From: Planctomycetota bacterium
GTDB lineage: Bacteria; Planctomycetota; PLA2
Length of the DNA: 64,000 nt
Reading direction: 5' to 3'
Assembly (NCBI GenBank): GCA_021776785.1
Contig: JAJFFF010000024.1
Span: 1-64,000 of the forward strand
The position numbers were made by a program, and so were the translations under genes. This document shows, in pieces, positions 44,287 to 53,936 of this stretch. The notes beneath the pieces are model-generated. The model was not told the DNA's origin and did not search any database. It saw only the letters and a list, made by a program, of their open reading frames with translations. How positions within the stretch are numbered: the stretch's first letter is position 1; each line of letters opens with the position of its first letter.

Positions 44287-46467
44287 ATGCGCCATTTCGC
44301 CCGTATCGTTGCCGCGATTCTCCTCGTCCTCAGCGGACCGATTACGCGCGGCGAAGAACCCAAGGGCGACGCCAAGGGAGTCAAGAAGTTGAACCGTCTT
44401 GCGAAGGAAAAGAGCGCGTACCTGCGCCAGCATGCCACCAACCCGGTTGACTGGTTCCCGTGGGGCAAAGAGGCGTTTGAAAAAGCGAAGAAGGAAGACA
44501 AGCCGATCTTTTTGTCGATCGGGTACAGCTCGTGTCATTGGTGCCACGTGATGGAGCACGAGTCGTTCGACGACAAAGAAGTGGCCGCGTACATGAACGA
44601 ACACTTCATTTGCATCAAAGTCGATCGTGAAGAGCGCCCCGACGTGGACGAAATCTACATGAACGCCGTGCAGTTGATGCGCATCCCGGGCGGGTGGCCG
44701 TTGAGCGTTTGGCTCACGCCGGACAAGAAGCCGTTTGTCGGCGGCACGTATTTTCCGCCTGCCGCGAAATTCGGCCGCCCCGGCTTTTTGGACGTGCTGA
44801 AACAAATCCAGGGCTGGTGGAGCAACGCGGAAACACGCAAGCAAATCGATCAGCGCAGCGAGCAAGTCTCTTCGATCATTCAAGAGGTCTACGACATGGA
44901 GGAGCCGGGCGACCTCGACCCGGAGACTCTTGAGAACGCGCGCGCGCTCGCCGAAGTGGGCTACGACAAAGAGCTGGGCGGGTTCGCGCAGCCGCCGCAT
45001 TTCCAGCCGAAGTTCCCGAGCCCGTCGAGCCTCGAGATGCTGTGGCGCGCGTCGCTGCGCAAGGAAGATCCAGCAGCCCGTGACATGGTGATCAAGACGC
45101 TCGACGCGATGGCGCACGGCGGCATTCACGATCACGTCGGCGGCGGGTTTCATCGATACTCGGTGACGCGCAACTGGCTCGTCCCGCACTTTGAAAAGAT
45201 GCTCTACGACAACGGCCCGTTGCTGTCGTTGTATTCGTGGGCGTTTCTCGTGACGGGCGACAAGACGTACCAGGAAACGGCGGAAGACATCGCACGTTGG
45301 GTGCAGCGCGAAATGACGCACCCCGAAGGCGGCTTCTACGCCGCGCAAGACGCCGACGACCCGGGCGGGCCGGAAGGCGAGGGCGGGTTCTACGTATGGA
45401 ACCCAAAGACCGTGCGCGAAGTCCTATCCGATCAGGAGGCGGCCGCGTTCTTTGCGCGGTTCGACGTTTCCGACAAGGGCAACTGGTTCGTAAACGGCGA
45501 GCAGGAAAAGCCCGGCGAGTCCATCCTCGAAGTGAAGCGTTCCCTCGCCGAGGTCGCCCAAGAGCTCAAGGTCACCGAGCAGCAAGCGCGCGATATCTTG
45601 CGCGGTGCGATCTCGAAGGCGTATCTGGCACGCGAGAAGCGCCCCAAGCCGATTACCGACACAAAAGTGCTTGCCGGCTGGAACGGACTGATGATCAGCG
45701 GTTTTTGCAAGTCGTATCAGGTGTTTGGCGACGAGAGCCACCTGCTGTCGGCGCGCCGCGCGGCGGACTTCGTGCAAAAGCATCTGATCACGGAAAAGAA
45801 AATGCTGCGCCGGTGGGCCGATGGCGACGCGGCGCACGACGCCGTCATCGCGGACTACGCGTACATCGTCGCGGCGTTTCTCGACCTCTACGAAACCACG
45901 TTCGAGACGAAGTGGTTGCGAGAAGCGATGCGGATCAACGACCTGGCGGTGGAGCTTTTCTACGACGCGAAAGACGGCGGTTTTTGGTTTACGTCCAAGA
46001 ACGCGGAGACGTTGCTCGCGCGCGGCAAGCCTGGAACGGACAACGCGCGCCCGTCCGGCAACGGCGTGATGACGTTCAATCTCTATCGCATCGCGGATTT
46101 GACCGGCGACTCCAAGTCGCGCGAGCGGGCGGAAAAAACGCTGCGGTACTTCGCGCCCCGCATCGGGCAATCGGCGATGGGGTACTCGACGCTTCTTAAC
46201 GCGATCGACTGGCGAACCAACGGCGCGAGCGAGATCTTTATCGCCGGGCCCAAGGACGACCCGGCGACGCGCGCGCTGATCGAGGCCGTGTGGAAGGATC
46301 CGCGCCCCAACCGTGTGATCGCTCTTGTCACGCCGGAGATCGAAAAGCTCCTCGAGCCCGCTCGCGGCAAGACGCCGGTGGACGGCAAGCCGGCCGCCTA
46401 CGTATGCAAAAACTTTGCGTGCAAAGCGCCGGTGACCGACCCGGCGGCGCTCAAGGCCGCGCGCTAA
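44287..46467 (+). CDS. DUF255 thioredoxin-domain protein (YyaL/SPATA20 family)
   Basis: 726 residues. A signal-like N-terminus ([17 protein letters not shown]) is followed by the DUF255 thioredoxin-like domain: [16 protein letters not shown], the CxxC motif in [15 protein letters not shown] and [10 protein letters not shown]. The rest is an (alpha/alpha)6 barrel resembling N-acylglucosamine epimerases or glycosidases ([24 protein letters not shown]). The family is widespread but its function is not settled. Here the CxxC is normal Cys, unlike the nearby TGA-containing thioredoxin-like genes. Divergent from the SDR. Confidence 0.88.
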   Translation: MRHFARIVAAILLVLSGPITRGEEPKGDAKGVKKLNRLAKEKSAYLRQHATNPVDWFPWGKEAFEKAKKEDKPIFLSIGYSSCHWCHVMEHESFDDKEVAAYMNEHFICIKVDREERPDVDEIYMNAVQLMRIPGGWPLSVWLTPDKKPFVGGTYFPPAAKFGRPGFLDVLKQIQGWWSNAETRKQIDQRSEQVSSIIQEVYDMEEPGDLDPETLENARALAEVGYDKELGGFAQPPHFQPKFPSPSSLEMLWRASLRKEDPAARDMVIKTLDAMAHGGIHDHVGGGFHRYSVTRNWLVPHFEKMLYDNGPLLSLYSWAFLVTGDKTYQETAEDIARWVQREMTHPEGGFYAAQDADDPGGPEGEGGFYVWNPKTVREVLSDQEAAAFFARFDVSDKGNWFVNGEQEKPGESILEVKRSLAEVAQELKVTEQQARDILRGAISKAYLAREKRPKPITDTKVLAGWNGLMISGFCKSYQVFGDESHLLSARRAADFVQKHLITEKKMLRRWADGDAAHDAVIADYAYIVAAFLDLYETTFETKWLREAMRINDLAVELFYDAKDGGFWFTSKNAETLLARGKPGTDNARPSGNGVMTFNLYRIADLTGDSKSRERAEKTLRYFAPRIGQSAMGYSTLLNAIDWRTNGASEIFIAGPKDDPATRALIEAVWKDPRPNRVIALVTPEIEKLLEPARGKTPVDGKPAAYVCKNFACKAPVTDPAALKAAR

Positions 46468-46501
46468 ACGACGAAGTGCCCTTGCACGGAGCGTTGTCGT
46501 C

Positions 46502-47188
46502 TTAACGCGGCGGCGCCGCGTCGCGGATCGCTGCGGCGAACTGGGGGAGTACCTGTGCGATTCCTTCGATGAGGAACTGCACGGCGATGACCGCGAGCAC
46601 CAAGCCCATGATGCGGGGCAGCACGAAGTCGATGCCCGATCCCTTTTTCTCGGCGAGCTTGATGAAGCGCAACATCGACAGCAGGCAAAGGAGTGCGACG
46701 GTAGCGATCGCGGCGAGAAGGCCGGCGCGCGCTAAGTTGGTCGTGGCGTCGGCGGACAGCGTCATCACGACGGTGATGGAGGCCGGGCCCGCAATCAGCG
46801 GCACCGCCAGCGGCGACCACGCGATGGTCCGCGACGTCGGTTCGCCCTCAACGGTCGCGGCGGTCCCAAAGAACTCGTCCTCTTTGCCGCGCGCGAGCGC
46901 GAACGCGACGCCAAACACGAAGATCCCGCCGGCAATCTGCAACGCTGCGCCCGTGACGCGGAAAATGCGAAAGAGGTAGGCGCCGCCGAGCGCGAAGAGG
47001 GCGAGGATCAATCCACCGCCGATCGCGGCGCGAAACGCGATGCTGCGCCTTTCGGCAGCCGTTGCTCCCTTGGTGAGGCCGAGAAACACGGAGCTCACAC
47101 CGGACGGGTTCACGACGATGTAAATCGCAAGCGCAGCCATCGTGATGAACTGCACTTCCTTGGGGAGCATGTCGAGCCAATCGGGCAT
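46502..47188 (-). CDS. MarC-family integral membrane protein
   Basis: 228 residues with six hydrophobic helices. The family signature is IYIVVNPSGVSSVFLGLTKG near the N-terminus and SPLAVPLIAGPASITVVMTL after the third helix. MarC proteins are found widely; despite the name they are not proven resistance transporters. ATG 47188 is chosen because it begins the first helix region as in relatives; a longer frame overlaps the next divergent gene. Confidence 0.88.
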   Translation of the reverse strand: MPDWLDMLPKEVQFITMAALAIYIVVNPSGVSSVFLGLTKGATAAERRSIAFRAAIGGGLILALFALGGAYLFRIFRVTGAALQIAGGIFVFGVAFALARGKEDEFFGTAATVEGEPTSRTIAWSPLAVPLIAGPASITVVMTLSADATTNLARAGLLAAIATVALLCLLSMLRFIKLAEKKGSGIDFVLPRIMGLVLAVIAVQFLIEGIAQVLPQFAAAIRDAAPPR

Positions 47189-47322
47189 AGAAACCTGGAC
47201 AGGACGGTACCAAGAGCTGTGGACGACGCGCTGCACGGTTTGAGCGCGGTGACCGCGAAAAAGCATCACGATTCGCCGGTCGAGCGGACGCCGTTTGAGT
47301 ATCCTTCGTGTTGGAGGAAACC

Positions 47323-47919
47323 ATGTCCGACGACAAGATCCGCGTATCGCGACGCGACATCCTGCGCGGCGCTGGCGCAGCGGCGTTGGTGGGCGCAACC
47401 GTTCCCGCGCAAGGCGCGCCGGCCGGTAAAGCGCCTGCCGGCCTGAGCCGCGTGGGGCCGGGACCCGTCGAGTGCGCGTTTGAGCTCAACGGGAAACAAA
47501 AAAAGATCACGGTCGAGCCGCGCGTGACGTTGCTTGATGCGTTACGCGATCGTGTCGGACTGACCGGCGCGAAGCGCATTTGCGATCGCGGTGCGTGTGG
47601 CGGGTGCACGGTGTGGGTGGACGGTCAGATCGTCAACTCATGCATGATGCTTGCCGTCGATGCGCGCGGTAAAAAAGTCACAACGATCGAGGGCTTGGCG
47701 CAAGGCGACAAGCTGCACCCGGTCCAGCAGGCGTTCGTCAAGCACGACGCGTTGCAGTGTGGTTTTTGTACGCCCGGCATGATCATGACGTGCGCGGCGA
47801 TGGTGGATCAGGGCAAGGCCAAGGATCGCGCGTCGATCCAACACGAGCTCGCGGGCAACCTGTGCCGATGCGGAACGTATCCGCACATCTTCACAGCAGT
47901 CGAGGAGGCGGCGCGATGA
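47323..47919 (+). CDS. Tat-exported [2Fe-2S] subunit of a molybdenum hydroxylase (PaoA-like)
   Basis: 198 residues. A twin-arginine signal (SRRDILRGAGAAAL) is fused to a xanthine-dehydrogenase-type small subunit with two 2Fe-2S sites: plant-type CDRGACGGCTVWVDG and the helical CGFCTPGM with LCRCGTYPHI. GGAGG at 47313-47317 supports ATG 47323. Its partners are the Mo subunit (4-bp overlap) and the FAD subunit; the order is PaoA, PaoC, PaoB. A single Tat signal on this subunit would carry the assembled complex to the periplasm, as known for E. coli PaoABC. Confidence 0.92.
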   Translation: MSDDKIRVSRRDILRGAGAAALVGATVPAQGAPAGKAPAGLSRVGPGPVECAFELNGKQKKITVEPRVTLLDALRDRVGLTGAKRICDRGACGGCTVWVDGQIVNSCMMLAVDARGKKVTTIEGLAQGDKLHPVQQAFVKHDALQCGFCTPGMIMTCAAMVDQGKAKDRASIQHELAGNLCRCGTYPHIFTAVEEAAR

Positions 47920-50129
47920 GCGAATACGAACTCAACCTCGGATTTCGCGAAGGTGGGAAGCCGCTGCGCGAAACCGTCAACCTAAGCGACGGCACGCCGC
48001 CGCCCTGGGACTTGGACACCAAACTCGCGGTGGTCGGAAAGGATCACCCGCGTCTCGACGCGATCGACAAAGTGACCGGCCGCGCGGCGTACAGTTACGA
48101 CCGCCGGTTCCCGAACATGATTTTTGCGAAGATGCTGCGTTCGCCGTATGGGCACGCGCGCGTCAAGAGCGTAAACCTGGATCGCGCGAAGGCTGTGCCA
48201 GGTGTTTTGTTCGCCGAGGCGTACCAGCGTCCCGTCAACTACGCGGGTCAAGAGGTCGCAGGCCTCGCCGCAACCAGCGAAGAGGTGCTCGACGACGCGC
48301 TTCAGCTCATCGAGGTCGAGTACGAGGTCTTGCCCTGCAGCACGACGGTCGATCAGTCGCTTAACGCGAACTCGCCGCGCGTCGGTCGCGCTCCGTCCAA
48401 CGTAACCGGGCCGGATCGCGCGGCGCCGGATCGGGTGGCGCGCGCGCACGCGGACGCCGACGTCGTGATCGAAAAGGAGTACCGCACGCAGGTGCAGACG
48501 CACTCCTGTTTGGAGACGCACGGCAGCGTGTCCGTCTGGGACGGTGACGAACTTACCGTGTATGCGTCCACGCAGGCGACGTTCGCGTTTCGTTTTACAA
48601 TGGCGCGCTCGTTGCGACACCCCGCGGCGAAAATCCAAGTCGTCACCGAACACATGGGCGGCGGGTTCGGTTCGAAGTTTGGCTGCGACGGGTGGGATGT
48701 GTTTGCCGCGCGCGCGGCCCGCGAAACCGGGCGGCCGTGTCGCTACTTGCTCGACCGACGCGAAGAACACATGATTGCGGGCAACCGGCCCGACTCCCTT
48801 CAGAAGTGCAAGTTCTCCGTCAAAAAAGACGGAACGCTGATGGGGGCCGAGGTTGAGTCGTACGGAACTTCGGGCACGTCGGCGCGTGGCGGCAATGCAC
48901 GCAACCCGAGCGTGTATCGATTCCGCGCTCAGTTCGCCAACTCCCGCACCGTGATGACGCACGCGGGCCGCGGCCGCGCGTTTCGTGCGCCAGGTCACCC
49001 GCAGGGATTTTTCGCGCTCGAAGGAATGATGGACGAGTTGGCGGAAGCCATCGGCATGGATCCGCTTGCGTTTCGCATGAAAAACGACGGGCACCCGGTG
49101 CGCGCCGAGCAGTACAAGATCGGCGCAAAAGAGATCGGTTGGAATCGTCGCAAGAAGTCGGGTTCGGACAAGGGACCGATCAAGCGCGGATTCGGGATGG
49201 CGTCCGCGCGCTGGGGACACAACGCGCGACCTGGTTCGCCGGGCGCGATGCACGGTGCGCACGTTCGCATCGACGAGAACGGCGATGTGCTGGTGGCCAA
49301 CGGCTGCCAGGATATCGGTACGGGAACACGCACGTTGATCGCAGCGCTCGCCGCCGAGGAGCTCGGCCTGACGCCGAGTCAGATCACCGTGCGCCTCGGA
49401 TTCACCAAGGATCCGCTCGGCCCGCCGAGTGGCGGTTCGCAAACCGCGCCTTCCATTGCGCCGGTCATTCGACGCGCTGCGTACAAAGCCAAACAGGACC
49501 TGCTGGCGGCGGTCGCGCAGCGCACGGGCGATGACGCGTCCGCGTTGGACCTGCGCGGCGGCAAAGTCGTGGGTGGCAAGCGCGCGCTCACGTTCGCGGA
49601 CGCTTGCCGCATGGTTCCGGGCGGTGTCGTCGACGTCAACATGAGCGGCGAGGTTGCCGACTATCGTCTGCCTCAGTACACGAATGAAGTGGCGGGCGTG
49701 CAGTTCGCCGAGGTCGAGGTCGACACCGAAACCGGCCTCGTCCGCGTCGTGAAAGTCGTCGCGGTGCAGGACTGCGGCGTCGTCGTGAACCCGTTGTTGG
49801 CGCGCAGCCAGATCAACGGGGCGGTCATTCAGGGTGTGTCCTACGCGCTCTATGAAAACCGCGTGTTGGATCGCAATACCGGCGACATGCTGAACGCGAA
49901 CCTACTCGACTACAAGATCGCGGGCGCGATGGACATGCCGGAAATCGTGTCGATCGCCCACACTGTGTTTAACGGCAAGACCACCGCGGGTGTGTCGAGC
50001 CTTGGTGAGCCGCCGGCGGTGGCGACGCCGGGCGCGATCGCCAACGCGGTCGCCAACGCGATCGGCGCGCGCATTCGTTCCTTACCCATCACGCCGGACA
50101 AAGTGCTGGCGGCACTCGGGAGTCTGTGA
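47916..50129 (+). CDS. Molybdopterin-binding large subunit (PaoC/XdhA-like)
   Basis: 737 residues. The N-terminal aldehyde-oxidase hammerhead domain (RLDAIDKVTGRAAYSYD) is followed by the Mo-cofactor domain with HMGGGFGSKFG and RAFRAPGHPQGFFALEGMMDELA. The C-terminal SLGEPPAVATPGAIANAVANAI carries the conserved Gly-Glu that positions the active-site glutamate. The substrate class is aldehydes, purines or N-heterocycles, not resolvable here. The start ATG 47916 overlaps the FeS subunit stop. It has no signal of its own, so export would be by hitch-hiking on the Tat subunit. Confidence 0.92.
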   Translation: MSEYELNLGFREGGKPLRETVNLSDGTPPPWDLDTKLAVVGKDHPRLDAIDKVTGRAAYSYDRRFPNMIFAKMLRSPYGHARVKSVNLDRAKAVPGVLFAEAYQRPVNYAGQEVAGLAATSEEVLDDALQLIEVEYEVLPCSTTVDQSLNANSPRVGRAPSNVTGPDRAAPDRVARAHADADVVIEKEYRTQVQTHSCLETHGSVSVWDGDELTVYASTQATFAFRFTMARSLRHPAAKIQVVTEHMGGGFGSKFGCDGWDVFAARAARETGRPCRYLLDRREEHMIAGNRPDSLQKCKFSVKKDGTLMGAEVESYGTSGTSARGGNARNPSVYRFRAQFANSRTVMTHAGRGRAFRAPGHPQGFFALEGMMDELAEAIGMDPLAFRMKNDGHPVRAEQYKIGAKEIGWNRRKKSGSDKGPIKRGFGMASARWGHNARPGSPGAMHGAHVRIDENGDVLVANGCQDIGTGTRTLIAALAAEELGLTPSQITVRLGFTKDPLGPPSGGSQTAPSIAPVIRRAAYKAKQDLLAAVAQRTGDDASALDLRGGKVVGGKRALTFADACRMVPGGVVDVNMSGEVADYRLPQYTNEVAGVQFAEVEVDTETGLVRVVKVVAVQDCGVVVNPLLARSQINGAVIQGVSYALYENRVLDRNTGDMLNANLLDYKIAGAMDMPEIVSIAHTVFNGKTTAGVSSLGEPPAVATPGAIANAVANAIGARIRSLPITPDKVLAALGSL

Positions 50130-51085
50130 TGAAGGGGTTTTCGTATTACACGTGCGCCGACTTGTCGTCCGCCACCCGCGCTCTGCAAGAGCTCAAGGGT
50201 GCGGCCGTCAAAGCCGGGGGCACAGACTTGATGGACCTGCTGAAAGAGCGGCGCCTCGAACCGACCGATGTCGTTTCGTTGCACGCCGTCAAACAAGTCG
50301 CGGTCAAGGGTGAGTTGTCCGCGCTCGCAACGTTGCAGGACGTGGCCGACAGCGCGTGGGTGAAAGAAAACTTTCCGGCGGTCCACACGGCGGCGGCAGA
50401 AGCGGCGACGCCGCAGATTCGCAACGTCGGCACCGTAGGCGGCAACCTCTGCCAGCACTCGCGTTGCGTGTACTTCCGCAATCGAAACTTCGACTGTCAT
50501 GCGACGGGCGGCGAAGGTTGCCCCGCGCTGGACGAGAACGCGTTCCATCGCTACCACGCGATCTTTCGTGGCACGCACTGCGTGAGCGCGCACACGTCGA
50601 ATCTCGCGCCCGCGCTCATGGCGGTCGGCGCGCAGGCGCACTGCCTCCACCCGGACGGCGAGCGCACGCTGGATATCGGGCTGCTGTACGACCTGAACCC
50701 GGCCCAGGGCAAGCCGAACCATCTCACACTGCGTCCCGGCGAACTGATTCGCGCGGTGCAGCTCAAGCCCACTCCGCTCGCGCGCAACAGCATCTATGTG
50801 GAGTTCCGCGAGCGCCAGAGTTTCGACTTCGCCGTCGCGTCCGTTGCGGCCGCGGTGCACGTCGAAGGGGGCAAAGTACGCCAAGCGCGCATCGTGTGCG
50901 GCGCCGTCGCCCCGATCCCTTACCGCGCGCGTGCGGTTGAGGATGCCATGATCGGCAAGGCTCTCGATCCGGCTAAGGCTGCTGCGGCCGTGGTCGCGGA
51001 CGCGCAGCCCCTGGCCGGAAACCAATTCAAAGTTGTGATCCTAAAGCGACTCGTGCAACGCGCGCTGGAAGGGTTGAAGGCATGA
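50129..51085 (+). CDS. FAD-binding subunit with probable 4Fe-4S cluster (PaoB/CoxM-like)
   Basis: 318 residues. FAD-binding domain: KAGGTDLMDLLKER for the first loop and NVGTVGGNLCQHSRC for the second. A Cys-rich insertion (NLCQHSRCVYFRN, FDCHATGGEGCPAL, GTHCVSAHTSN) resembles the 4Fe-4S-binding loop of PaoB/YagS, absent from ordinary CoxM subunits. A CO-dehydrogenase flavoprotein C-terminal domain follows. The start is taken as ATG 50129, overlapping the Mo subunit stop by one base; GTG 50126 is possible. It overlaps the small downstream gene by 4 bp. Confidence 0.9.
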   Translation: MKGFSYYTCADLSSATRALQELKGAAVKAGGTDLMDLLKERRLEPTDVVSLHAVKQVAVKGELSALATLQDVADSAWVKENFPAVHTAAAEAATPQIRNVGTVGGNLCQHSRCVYFRNRNFDCHATGGEGCPALDENAFHRYHAIFRGTHCVSAHTSNLAPALMAVGAQAHCLHPDGERTLDIGLLYDLNPAQGKPNHLTLRPGELIRAVQLKPTPLARNSIYVEFRERQSFDFAVASVAAAVHVEGGKVRQARIVCGAVAPIPYRARAVEDAMIGKALDPAKAAAAVVADAQPLAGNQFKVVILKRLVQRALEGLKA

Positions 51086-51291
51086 AACCGCCGCAAGCTT
51101 GTTATTTCTTGAGTCACAAGACGTACTTCTATCCGGCGGCCGCGCGCCCCGAAGAGGAACCGCAACACCGCACGACTCCGTTTTGGTGTCTGCGCACGCA
51201 CGACGCGATCGGGCCCGACGGCAAGCACTGCGATGAGTCGCTGTGCAAAGGGACGGACCGACCGTGCTACGAACCGGAAATCCAGTTGTAG
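51082..51291 (+). CDS. Small Cys-containing protein of the molybdenum hydroxylase operon
   Basis: 69 residues, start overlapping the FAD subunit by 4 bp (ATGA). Five Cys occur (CYFLSHKTYFYP near the N-terminus, then FWCLRTHD, KHCDESLCKGT and RPCYEPE). The pattern could bind a metal or a cluster, but no family was recognised. Given the coupling it may be an accessory protein of the complex, for example in assembly, maturation or electron transfer; there is no signal peptide. Confidence 0.75.
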   Translation: MKPPQACYFLSHKTYFYPAAARPEEEPQHRTTPFWCLRTHDAIGPDGKHCDESLCKGTDRPCYEPEIQL

Positions 51292-51403
51292 ACGCGTGAA
51301 CTCGGCGGCGAGCTAGTTCGCGCGCGTTCGGTCACGCGACGGCGAACCGGTCACGCGCGCGGGGTACACTTCCGCACGGGCCCAGCCGTCCACCGCACAC
51401 ACT

Positions 51404-52567
51404 ATGAAACGATCCGCTATCGGTGTCTTGTTCCTAACGGTCTTCATCGACCTGTTGGGCTTCGGCATCGTCTTACCTCTCCTGCCGCGCTACGCGGACG
51501 ACTTCAACGCGTCGCCGACGTCGATCGGGATCTTGTTCGCGTCGTTTTCCGCGATGCAGTTTCTCTTCGCGCCGATGTGGGGGAGGCTCTCCGATCGATA
51601 CGGGCGCCGTCCGCTGATCATGATCGGCCTCGCTGGGTCGATGGTGTCCTACACGATCTTTGCTTTTGCGACGACCTACACGATGCTACTCGTCTCGCGC
51701 ATTCTAGCGGGCGTGTTCGCGGCCACGATCGGAACCGCGCAGGCTTACATCTCCGACGTGACGGGGCGCGAGGATCGCGGCAAGGAAATGGCGCTGATCG
51801 GGGCCGCGTTCGGCATCGGATTTACGCTGGGGCCGACGATCGGCTGGCTTGCTTACGACTTCATCGGGCCTCGTTGGCCCGGCTTTGTCGCCGCGGGCTT
51901 CTCGGCGGTCGCGCTGCTGATGGCTTGGCGCAAACTGCCGGAGCCGGAGCGTCACGTCGAACGCCGCGCGCGCAAGTGGTTCGACGCGGCCGGGTGGCGC
52001 CACGCGTTCAAGACGCCGGGCGTCCCGCTCGTGTTGTTGTTGCAGATCGTGGCCGTCTTTTGCTTTGCGAACTTTGAAGGCACGCTCGCCAAGATCACCA
52101 AGGACAAGTGGAGCTACGGCATCCGCGGGAACGGGCTTCTGTATACGTACGTGGGCTTTTGCCTCCTCATCGCGCAGGGCTACCTTGTGCGCAAGTACAT
52201 GCCGCGCGTCGGCGAACGCAACATGGCGCGCGCGGGCTGCTTGCTGCTCGGTCTTGGTCTGTTTGGAATCGCTTTGGGCGGCGCGTCGATGGGTGTCGTG
52301 TTGCCGGTGCTTGCGTTGGCCGCGTTCGGCTTCGCCATGATCTCGCCGTCGTTGTCGAGCTTGCTGAGCTTGCACACGCCGCAAGAGATTCAGGGCGAGG
52401 TGTTGGGTATTGGGCAGTCCGGATTGGCGCTGGCCCGCATCCTCGGTCCCTACATCGGGTACATGCTGCTCGAGCGATCGGTGGATCTGCCGTATTGGGT
52501 CGGAGGCGGGCTCATGGTGCTCGCTTTTGCGGCCTCGCTCATGCTGCGACCGCCGCCGCACCGATAG
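51404..52567 (+). CDS. MFS transporter (TetA-like DHA1 family)
   Basis: 387 residues with twelve predicted membrane segments. The MFS A motif is GRLSDRYGRRPLIM between helices 2 and 3, and FGIGFTLGPTIG near helix 5 matches the antiporter motif C. LLGFGIVLPLLPRYADDF at the first helix is typical of the TetA/multidrug-exporter branch. Substrate unknown. It is followed after 9 bp by uppP, probably in one transcript. Confidence 0.88.
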   Translation: MKRSAIGVLFLTVFIDLLGFGIVLPLLPRYADDFNASPTSIGILFASFSAMQFLFAPMWGRLSDRYGRRPLIMIGLAGSMVSYTIFAFATTYTMLLVSRILAGVFAATIGTAQAYISDVTGREDRGKEMALIGAAFGIGFTLGPTIGWLAYDFIGPRWPGFVAAGFSAVALLMAWRKLPEPERHVERRARKWFDAAGWRHAFKTPGVPLVLLLQIVAVFCFANFEGTLAKITKDKWSYGIRGNGLLYTYVGFCLLIAQGYLVRKYMPRVGERNMARAGCLLLGLGLFGIALGGASMGVVLPVLALAAFGFAMISPSLSSLLSLHTPQEIQGEVLGIGQSGLALARILGPYIGYMLLERSVDLPYWVGGGLMVLAFAASLMLRPPPHR

Positions 52568-52576
52568 ACAAGTCCA

Positions 52577-53350
52577 TTGGGCACGATTCTCGACGCACTC
52601 TTCCTCGGTGTAGTCCAAGGGCTCACCGAGTTCTTGCCGATTTCGTCCAGCGGGCACCTTGCGTTGTTTCAAAGGGTGCTCGGTTGGGACGACCCGAGCG
52701 CGAACCTCGCGTTCAACATCGCCGTTCATCTCGGTTCGCTCGGCGCCGTGTTGGTGTTTGTGCGGCGCGAGATCAAGATGGCGCTGACCACGCATCCGCG
52801 GTTGATTGCGGTGCTGATAGTGGCCACGTTGCCGCTGGTCGGAGTGGCACTCTTGGGCGCCAAGGATTGGGTGGAAGTGTTGTCCGCCAACCTTCTCGCC
52901 GTCGGGCTTTGCCTGATCACAACGGCGCTCATTTTGTTTCTCGCCAAGCGCCTGCGGGACGGCGACGAAAGCGCCGCGAGCATGTCCTTGGGTAAGGCGG
53001 CCGCGGTCGGTGTGGCGCAGGTCTTTGCGCTCTTTCCGGGGATCAGCCGGAGCGGGACCACGCTCGTCGCCAGCATGGCGGTGGGGCTCAAGCGCGAGGA
53101 AGCGGTGCGGTTTGCGTTCTTGCTGGCCGCTCCGGCGATCGGCGGCGCCGGGTTGTTAATGGTCAAAGACGGCGGGTTTGGCGAGAGCGTGCCGGTTGGT
53201 GCGATGGCTGCGGGAACGATCGCATCGTTTGTGTTCAGCCTGCTCGCGATGAAGCTGATGGTCGGCGTTGTGGTGCGGCGCCGACTCGGATACTTCTCGC
53301 TCTACTGCTTCGCCGTCGGGCTGTTCGCGGTCGGTTGGGCGCTCAGTTAG
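52577..53350 (+). CDS. uppP: Undecaprenyl-diphosphatase
   Basis: 257 residues, polytopic. The BacA/UppP motifs are intact: QGLTEFLPISSSGHL (catalytic Glu and Ser region) and FPGISRSGTTLVASMAVGLKR (Arg motif). It dephosphorylates undecaprenyl diphosphate to recycle the lipid carrier of peptidoglycan. It starts with TTG at 52577, which gives the conserved N-terminus directly. It is convergent with the pilus operon. Confidence 0.93.
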   Translation: MGTILDALFLGVVQGLTEFLPISSSGHLALFQRVLGWDDPSANLAFNIAVHLGSLGAVLVFVRREIKMALTTHPRLIAVLIVATLPLVGVALLGAKDWVEVLSANLLAVGLCLITTALILFLAKRLRDGDESAASMSLGKAAAVGVAQVFALFPGISRSGTTLVASMAVGLKREEAVRFAFLLAAPAIGGAGLLMVKDGGFGESVPVGAMAAGTIASFVFSLLAMKLMVGVVVRRRLGYFSLYCFAVGLFAVGWALS

Positions 53351-53384
53351 CGCCGGCCAATTCCCACCAATTCCCAGGCGGGGC

Positions 53385-53936
53385 TTAGTTGCGATCGACG
53401 GTGCGGAGACCGAAGATCACTTTGCCGCGATAGACGTCGGTTGTGACTTCGTCCTCTTTGCCGACGGCGGGCAGATTGCCGCCGGTCATGCGGGTGAGGT
53501 TGATCTCGATCGTCTTGAGAATGTTTTGCGAGTAGCGCTCCACCGCCTGGCAGAGCTTGGCGACCTCGGCGCGTTTGAGTGCGCGCGAGCGGCCGCCGGG
53601 TCGGAACTCAAACGTCCAACGCCGCTCGAAGACGTTGCTTTCGATGCGGATCGGCTTCGTGGGCGGGCGCAGAGCGGCGTATTGGACGCCGACGTCGCGG
53701 CCCGCTTCTTCGACCAACGTGAGATAACCCTCGCGCAACTTCGCTTTCGAGAGTTGGAGGCAAAGCGCCTGCACCTCGGCCGCCGCTTCGCGCAGCGTTT
53801 TGGCCTCGTTCGGCGCGCGCAGGTAAGCGGCTTCGTACTCGTTCGCTTCCTGGTACGACGTGTACGCCACGTATCCGAGCACGCAGAGCAAGATCGCCAT
53901 CACGACGACGTAGAGTTTGACGGGGTCGTCGGTCAT
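53385..53936 (-). CDS. PilO-like inner-membrane protein
   Basis: 183 residues. One N-terminal transmembrane helix (LYVVVMAILLCVLGYVAY), a short coiled coil (about 30-60) and a ferredoxin-like C-terminal part. That design and the position after a PilM-PilN gene match PilO/GspM. It overlaps that gene by 4 bp. It is assigned on context and topology, because sequence identity to PilO is not evident. Confidence 0.6.
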   Translation of the reverse strand: MTDDPVKLYVVVMAILLCVLGYVAYTSYQEANEYEAAYLRAPNEAKTLREAAAEVQALCLQLSKAKLREGYLTLVEEAGRDVGVQYAALRPPTKPIRIESNVFERRWTFEFRPGGRSRALKRAEVAKLCQAVERYSQNILKTIEINLTRMTGGNLPAVGKEDEVTTDVYRGKVIFGLRTVDRN

